DNA from: Streptomyces sp. ITFR-16
GTDB lineage: Bacteria; Actinomycetota; Actinomycetes; Streptomycetales; Streptomycetaceae
Reading direction: 5' to 3'
DNA: 64,000 nucleotides
Assembly: GCF_031844705.1 (NCBI RefSeq)
Contig: NZ_CP134609.1
Coordinates: 4,092,001 to 4,156,000 of the forward strand
Shown here: one piece after another, positions 59,844-64,000 of the stretch
How the letters are laid out: each line of letters starts with the position of its first letter
Position numbering within the stretch: the first letter of the stretch is position 1
Notes under the pieces: generated by a model
The model's database searches: none
What the model saw: only the letters and a program-made list of their open reading frames with translations
What the model was told of the DNA's origin: nothing
Program-made: the position numbers and the translations under genes

Positions 59844-60893
59844 TCACCCCGTGAAGGCCTCGCGCACCGCCTCGTACTCACGGGTCCACCAGACCGCCAG
59901 GGCCGACACCGCGGGGAACTGCGGGTCGGCCCTTTGGTCGTCCAGGCAGTAGCGCCAGCGCAGTATCCAGAAGTCGTTGAGCCGCTCCCACCACACCCGG
60001 TGCACGGCGGCGGCCAGCTCGGCGGGCCCGGCACCGGCCGCCCGGCGGTACGCGCGGGCGTAGGCCCGTACCTTCGCGAGGTCCAGCTCGCCGGCCGGCA
60101 GCACGAAGAAGATCACCGCGGCCCGGACCGCCTCCTCCGCGCGCGGCTGCACGCCCAGCCGGTCCCAGTCCAGGATCGCCACGGGGTCGGCGCCCCGGTA
60201 GAGCACGTTCAGCGGGTGGAAGTCGCCGTGCACCCAGCCGGTCGCGGGTAACCCGGGGTCGGGCGGGCGGCGGTCCGCGTGCCGTTCCAGCAGGGTGCGC
60301 CGCTCGCGCAGCCGGTGCTCGGCCAGCTCGTCGAAGGAGTCCCGGGTCCTGCGGCCGCGCGCGGAGGCCAGCAGCTCGTCGATCAGCGCGAAGGTGTCGG
60401 CGGCCTCCGGACTGGCGTACCCGGGCGGACTCCCCGCACCCGCCGCCGCTTGCGTACCGGGCTCCATCACCCGCGCGAGACCGGTGTGTACGGCTCCGAG
60501 GAGCGTCCCGAGCCGCAGCGACTGGGCGAGTGTGAGCTGGGCGCCCGCCCGGTGCAGTCCGTCGACCCAGGGGTGCAGGGCGTAGCAGCGGCCGCCGATC
60601 TCGGTGACGGTGTCGCCGTCGACGTCCTCGACGGGCGGGGCGACGGGCACTCCGAGTGACTGCAGCCGGCGGGTGGCCCGGTGCTGGCGGACGATCGTGG
60701 CGCGGTCGCCGGTGGTGTCGTCGAGGTGGTGCTTGAGGAAGTACGAGCCCCGGGTGGTGGAGACCCGGTAACCGTGGTTGAGCAGGCCTTGGCTGAGGGG
60801 CGTGCAGGTGAGCGGCTCACCGGCGTCCGGGTAGCGGAGCAGCACCTCGCCGACCGGGGGAACAGGCGGAAGGGTTACAGATGAGCGCGGCAC
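59844..60893 (-). CDS. Aminoglycoside phosphotransferase (APH)-fold kinase
   Basis: The 349-residue protein has an N-terminal lobe (LSQGLLNHGYRVSTTRGSYFLKHH) and a catalytic loop HGDFHPLNVLY followed by DWDRLG. The fold matches APH/choline-kinase-like enzymes that phosphorylate small molecules. There is no evidence for drug resistance. It is convergent with the kinase gene by 11 bp and ends before a PPOX-like gene. Confidence 0.9.
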   Translation of the reverse strand: MPRSSVTLPPVPPVGEVLLRYPDAGEPLTCTPLSQGLLNHGYRVSTTRGSYFLKHHLDDTTGDRATIVRQHRATRRLQSLGVPVAPPVEDVDGDTVTEIGGRCYALHPWVDGLHRAGAQLTLAQSLRLGTLLGAVHTGLARVMEPGTQAAAGAGSPPGYASPEAADTFALIDELLASARGRRTRDSFDELAEHRLRERRTLLERHADRRPPDPGLPATGWVHGDFHPLNVLYRGADPVAILDWDRLGVQPRAEEAVRAAVIFFVLPAGELDLAKVRAYARAYRRAAGAGPAELAAAVHRVWWERLNDFWILRWRYCLDDQRADPQFPAVSALAVWWTREYEAVREAFTG

Positions 60894-60908
60894 TCGCCAG
60901 ATGTTAGA

Positions 60909-61346
60909 TCACGCTGCGTTGCGGATCTGCTGACTTGCGTGGAAGCCCAGAGTGTGCACAGTGACGAAGTGCGGGTCGAGCCGGAGATAGGCCGGTGCGA
61001 AGGGCTCCCCGTCGACCTCGACGGGGGCGGGCCCGAGGCGCTCGCGCTGGGCACAGGTCGGCTCGACGATCCGCGCGGGGCCGGTGAACTGCACGGACCA
61101 CAGGTCGTCGCTGCCCGCCGAGGTGGCCGCGTTGAAGTTGTCCGCCCCGTACGCCACGACGGTGCCGTCGCAGGCGTCGTGGTAGCCCAGCCCGCGGTGC
61201 ATACGCAGCACGACATGGCCGTCGACCACGATGTGCCGGGCCACGGTCAGGATCGGGAGGGCACGCATGCTCGTCGCCAGCCGGCCGTAGGGGACCTTGC
61301 CGAGCAGGTCGATCGCGTGGAGTTCCTCGAAGGACATGCCCTCCAC
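60909..61346 (-). CDS. Pyridoxamine 5'-phosphate oxidase-like FMN-binding protein
   Basis: The 145-residue protein has an FMN-binding split barrel (YGRLATSMRALPILTVARHIVVDGHVVLRM; VVAYGADNF; LWSVQFTGPARIVE). Members reduce nitroimidazoles, flavins or heme-like substrates. ATG 61337 is an alternative start. The APH gene starts 15 bp beyond its stop. Confidence 0.88.
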   Translation of the reverse strand: MEGMSFEELHAIDLLGKVPYGRLATSMRALPILTVARHIVVDGHVVLRMHRGLGYHDACDGTVVAYGADNFNAATSAGSDDLWSVQFTGPARIVEPTCAQRERLGPAPVEVDGEPFAPAYLRLDPHFVTVHTLGFHASQQIRNAA

Positions 61347-61377
61347 TGTGCGTCACCTGTGTGGGCGGAATAAGAGG

Positions 61378-61426
61378 CCGGGGCCCCGGGTCGGCCGGGA
61401 CCAAAGTCCCGAACCGGGCCCCGGGG
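61378..61426 (-). terminator. Compound hairpin downstream of the response regulator
   Basis: CGGGAC (61396-61401) and GTCCCG (61406-61411) form an inner stem. GGGGCCC (61380-61386) and GGGCCCC (61416-61422) form an outer stem. It lies just after the response-regulator stop (61451) and before the PPOX gene. Confidence 0.5.
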
Positions 61427-61450
61427 GCGTACCTCTCGGCGTTTCCCGGC

Positions 61451-62128
61451 TCAGCGCTTCTCGGCCTGGAGCCGGGCCACGTAGGCGGCGGCCTGCGAGC
61501 GGCGCTCCATGCCCAGCTTGGACAGCAGGCTGGAGACGTAGTTCTTGATCGTCTTCTCGGCGAGGTGGAGCCGCTCGCCGATCACGCGGTTGGTCAGCCC
61601 CTCGCCGATCAGGTCCAGGATTTTGCGTTCCTGTTCCGTGAGATTCGAGAGCCGGTCGTCGCCGGCGGCCTTCTTCCCGTCGCGCAGCCGTTCCAGGACC
61701 CGCGCGGTGGCGACCGGGTCGAGCAGCGATTTTCCGGCGGCGACGTCCCGTACCGCGTTCAGCAGTTCATTTCCGCGGATCGCCTTGAGCACATATCCGG
61801 AGGCGCCGGCCATGATCGCGTCGAAAAGGGCCTCGTCATCGGCGTACGAGGTCAGCATCAGGCAGTGGATGGACTCGTCCTGGGAGCGGATCTCGCGGCA
61901 GACCTCCACCCCGCTGCCGTCCGGCAGCCGTACGTCGAGGACGGCGACATCGGGCCGGACCGCCGGGATCCGTACCAGCGCGTCCGCCGCCGTACCGGCC
62001 TCGCCGACCACCTCGATGTCGTCCTCGACCGAGAGCAGCTCATGGACTCCGCGGCGGACGACTTCGTGGTCGTCCAGCAGAAAAACGGTGATTTTTCCTT
62101 CTTTGCGCACAAACGCAGTCTCACACAC
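61451..62128 (-). CDS. NarL/LuxR-family response regulator
   Basis: This protein has about 225 residues from GTG 62128 (GGGGGGAG upstream; GTG 62110 is the alternative). The receiver domain has the DD of FLLDDHEVV, the phospho-Asp in VAVLDVRLPDGSG and Lys in GYVLKAIRG. The LuxR HTH follows (NLTEQERKILDLIGEGLTNRVIGERLHLAEKTIKNYVSSLLSKLGMERRSQAAAY). No histidine kinase is adjacent, so it is an orphan here. It resembles DosR/DevR-type regulators. Divergent from the second bkd operon. Confidence 0.93.
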   Translation of the reverse strand: MCETAFVRKEGKITVFLLDDHEVVRRGVHELLSVEDDIEVVGEAGTAADALVRIPAVRPDVAVLDVRLPDGSGVEVCREIRSQDESIHCLMLTSYADDEALFDAIMAGASGYVLKAIRGNELLNAVRDVAAGKSLLDPVATARVLERLRDGKKAAGDDRLSNLTEQERKILDLIGEGLTNRVIGERLHLAEKTIKNYVSSLLSKLGMERRSQAAAYVARLQAEKR

Positions 62129-62449
62129 TCCCCCCTTCCCTGCCGCTGTCGGGCGGGATAACGTGCCGTTGTTCCGGCGGCCTGCAAGGCTGTTACCAGT
62201 GCTGTGACCAGCGAGAGTTCCCGAATTCCTGGATTTACTTGGATATCCAAGCAAAATCGCAGGTCAGGAAGGGTTTCGCAGTTATGCGACGCACTGGGTA
62301 ACGTGCCTTTGACAGGGCGCTCGCCGGGGCACCTGTCACGCCTGTTCCCGGACCGAGCGGCACCCACCCCGTGCACGGGTACGGACACAGGCGAGCCGCA
62401 CTGGTCTCCCGGCAGACCCCGGGGGCCGGACCGACGGAGGAGCACGCAC
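62129..62449. promoter_or_regulatory. Divergent promoter region of the response regulator and bkd operon 2
   Basis: This 321-bp gap is partly AT-rich. It contains the palindrome CTTGGATATCCAAG (62238-62251), 110 bp from the response-regulator start. The rest towards 62449 is GC-rich leader. A RBS GGAGGAG precedes the bkd GTG. No RNA gene is seen. Confidence 0.55.
62238..62251. promoter_or_regulatory. Perfect 14-bp palindrome, candidate operator
   Basis: CTTGGATATCCAAG is a complete palindrome lying between divergent genes, within AT-rich sequence. The binding protein is unknown; candidates are the adjacent response regulator or an Lrp-type protein. Confidence 0.6.
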
Positions 62450-63610
62450 GTGACCGTGGAGAGCACTGCCGCGCGCAAACCGCGACGCAGCAGCAAGCGG
62501 ACCAGCGCCGCGAAGACGCCCGCGAAGACACCAGAGGGTTCCGGCCCCGAGCTCGTACAGCTGCTGACGCCCGAGGGCGAGCGGATCGAGCACCCGGACT
62601 ACTCGATCGACCTGACCGAGGACGAGCTGCGCGGTCTGTACCGGGACATGGTCCTCACCCGCCGCTTCGACGCCGAGGCCACCGCGCTCCAGCGCCAGGG
62701 CGAGCTGGGCCTGTGGGCCTCGCTGCTCGGCCAGGAGGCCGCCCAGATCGGTTCCGGCCGGGCGCTGCGCGACGACGACTACGTCTTCCCGACCTACCGG
62801 GAGCACGGCGTCGCCTGGTGCCGGGGCGTCGACCCGACCAACCTGCTCGGGATGTTCCGCGGTGTGAACCACGGCGGCTGGGACCCGAACACCAACAACT
62901 TCCACCTGTACACGATCGTCATCGGCTCGCAGACCCTGCATGCCACCGGTTACGCCATGGGTGTGGCCAAGGACGGCGCGGACTCGGCCGTGATCGCGTA
63001 CTTCGGCGACGGTGCCTCCAGCCAGGGCGACGTGGCGGAGGCCTTCACCTTCTCCGCGGTCTACAACGCCCCCGTGGTGTTCTTCTGCCAGAACAACCAG
63101 TGGGCGATCTCCGAGCCCACCGAGAAGCAGACCCGGGTGCCGCTCTACCAGCGCGCCCAGGGCTTCGGCTTCCCCGGCGTCCGCGTCGACGGCAACGACG
63201 TCCTGGCCTGCCTGGCCGTCACCCGCTCCGCCCTGGAGCGGGCCCGCCGCGGCGAGGGTCCCACGCTGGTCGAGGCCTTCACCTACCGCATGGGCGCGCA
63301 CACCACCTCCGACGACCCGACGAAGTACCGGGCCGACGAGGAGCGCGCCTCCTGGGAGGCCAAGGACCCGATCCTGCGGCTGCGGACGTACCTGGAGAAG
63401 CAGGGCGCGGCCGACGAGGCGTTCTTCACCGGCCTCGACGAGGAGAGCGAGACCCTCGGCAAGCGGGTGCGCGAGGCGGTACGGGCCATGCCCGACCCGG
63501 ACCGGATGGCGCTGTTCGACCACGCCTACGCCGACGGGAACCCTCTCGTCGACGAGGAGCGCGCCGAGTTCGCCGCCTACCAGGCTTCGTTCGCCGAGGA
63601 GGGCAAGTAG
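62450..63610 (+). CDS. Branched-chain alpha-keto acid dehydrogenase E1 alpha, second copy
   Basis: The 386-residue subunit starts at GTG 62450 with GGAGGAG upstream. The first 40 residues are Lys/Arg/Ala/Ser/Thr-rich. The TPP site is present (YFGDGASSQGDVAEAFTFSAVYNAPVVFFCQNN). It is clearly related to but diverged from the gene at 42078. It starts the second bkd operon. Confidence 0.94.
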   Translation: MTVESTAARKPRRSSKRTSAAKTPAKTPEGSGPELVQLLTPEGERIEHPDYSIDLTEDELRGLYRDMVLTRRFDAEATALQRQGELGLWASLLGQEAAQIGSGRALRDDDYVFPTYREHGVAWCRGVDPTNLLGMFRGVNHGGWDPNTNNFHLYTIVIGSQTLHATGYAMGVAKDGADSAVIAYFGDGASSQGDVAEAFTFSAVYNAPVVFFCQNNQWAISEPTEKQTRVPLYQRAQGFGFPGVRVDGNDVLACLAVTRSALERARRGEGPTLVEAFTYRMGAHTTSDDPTKYRADEERASWEAKDPILRLRTYLEKQGAADEAFFTGLDEESETLGKRVREAVRAMPDPDRMALFDHAYADGNPLVDEERAEFAAYQASFAEEGK

Positions 63611-63612
63611 CC

Positions 63613-64000
63613 ATGGCCGTTGAGAAGATGTCCATCGCGAAGGCGCTCAACGAGTCGCTGCGCAAGGCCCTCGACACCGACCCCAAGGTCCTCATCATGG
63701 GTGAGGACGTCGGCAAGCTCGGCGGGGTCTTCCGGATCACCGACGGACTGCAGAAGGACTTCGGCGAGGACCGGGTCATCGACACCCCGCTCGCCGAGTC
63801 CGGCATCGTCGGCACGGCGATCGGCCTCGCCCTGCGCGGCTACCGGCCCGTCGTCGAGATCCAGTTCGACGGCTTCGTCTTCCCCGCGTACGACCAGATC
63901 GTCACGCAGCTCGCGAAGATGCACGCCCGTGCGCTGGGCAAGATCAAGCTGCCCGTCGTCGTACGGATTCCCTACGGCGGCGGCATCGGTGCCGTGGAGC
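63613..64000 (+). CDS. Branched-chain alpha-keto acid dehydrogenase E1 beta, second copy (3' end missing)
   Basis: ATG 63613 lies 2 bp after the E1 alpha stop. The visible 129 residues (SIAKALNESLRKALDTDPKVLIMGEDVGKLGGVFRITDGLQKDFGEDRVIDTPLAESGIVG) match the pyrimidine domain of E1 beta and closely follow the first copy. The gene runs off the window. An E2 gene presumably follows. Confidence 0.93.
   Translation, partial: MAVEKMSIAKALNESLRKALDTDPKVLIMGEDVGKLGGVFRITDGLQKDFGEDRVIDTPLAESGIVGTAIGLALRGYRPVVEIQFDGFVFPAYDQIVTQLAKMHARALGKIKLPVVVRIPYGGGIGAVE

Noticed and set aside
57862..59847. Upstream extension of the minus-strand kinase frame through the opposite kinase
   Set aside because: The kinase proper begins at 57861. 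The extension is antisense to a well-supported kinase and is low complexity.
59844..60893. Aminoglycoside resistance gene
   Set aside because: The APH fold is shared by many small-molecule kinases. Nothing in the sequence or context points to drug resistance.

Overview
The window is high-GC actinobacterial DNA, almost certainly from a Streptomyces chromosome. The evidence is GC-rich third codon positions, GTG/TTG starts, CrgA, class E sortases, a PASTA-kinase/SEDS/FHA operon, a Bpa-type proteasome activator, two perfect parS sites (GTTTCACGTGAAAC) and several DnaA boxes of the Streptomyces type (TTGTCCACA). From memory, the gene order resembles the oriC-proximal core of S. coelicolor (roughly the SCO3815 to SCO3860 interval). 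That placement is an inference, but the density of parS and DnaA boxes fits it. No phage, IS element, CRISPR array or classical antibiotic cluster is visible.

Layout. 1-5.1 kb: two paralogous secreted, membrane-anchored proteins of unknown role, a tail-anchored Ser/Thr kinase with an HTH partner, and tRNA-Ala(TGC). 5.2-10.9 kb: an alpha/beta hydrolase, a SARP-type regulator, a DUF5324 protein, a cyclophilin and a zinc-finger rhomboid protease. 10.9-11.2 kb: a non-coding block with three perfect DnaA boxes, one near-match and two hairpins. 11.2-16.2 kb: crgA, a DUF881 protein, three class E sortases and a pabA/trpG-type glutaminase. 16.2-24.4 kb: the growth and division operon fhaA-fhaB-pstP-rodA-pbpA-pknB, read leftward. 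24.6-30.8 kb: tRNA-Leu(CAG), parS, an azoreductase/HxlR pair, a MarR/membrane-protein pair, a DUF2252 protein, a J-domain protein and a rhodanese.

30.8-41.3 kb is a phenylacetate-catabolism region. It holds paaABCDE, a separate acyl-CoA dehydrogenase behind a KstR-type operator, PaaN and the TetR regulator PaaR. A DUF5819/HTTM gene pair and an RNA methyltransferase are embedded in it. 41.3-45.8 kb holds an Lrp-type regulator divergent from a complete branched-chain alpha-keto acid dehydrogenase operon (E1 alpha, E1 beta, E2). A second, incomplete bkd operon starts at 62.4 kb. 45.7-50.5 kb: a MobA-like protein whose start codon lies in a perfect inverted repeat, MoeA, a K+ channel with a parS site at its start, and a quinone oxidoreductase. 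50.6-64 kb: Bpa, a MacB-like ABC exporter with PadR, two divergent receptor kinases, an aminoglycoside-phosphotransferase-like kinase, an FMN-split-barrel protein, a NarL-type response regulator and the second bkd operon.

The most interesting signals are non-coding. They are the DnaA-box cluster next to crgA, and three PaaR-type operators that each have a DnaA box within about 50 bp. There are also strong inverted repeats at the mobA start, upstream of bkd operon 1, and in the intergenic region before bkd operon 2.
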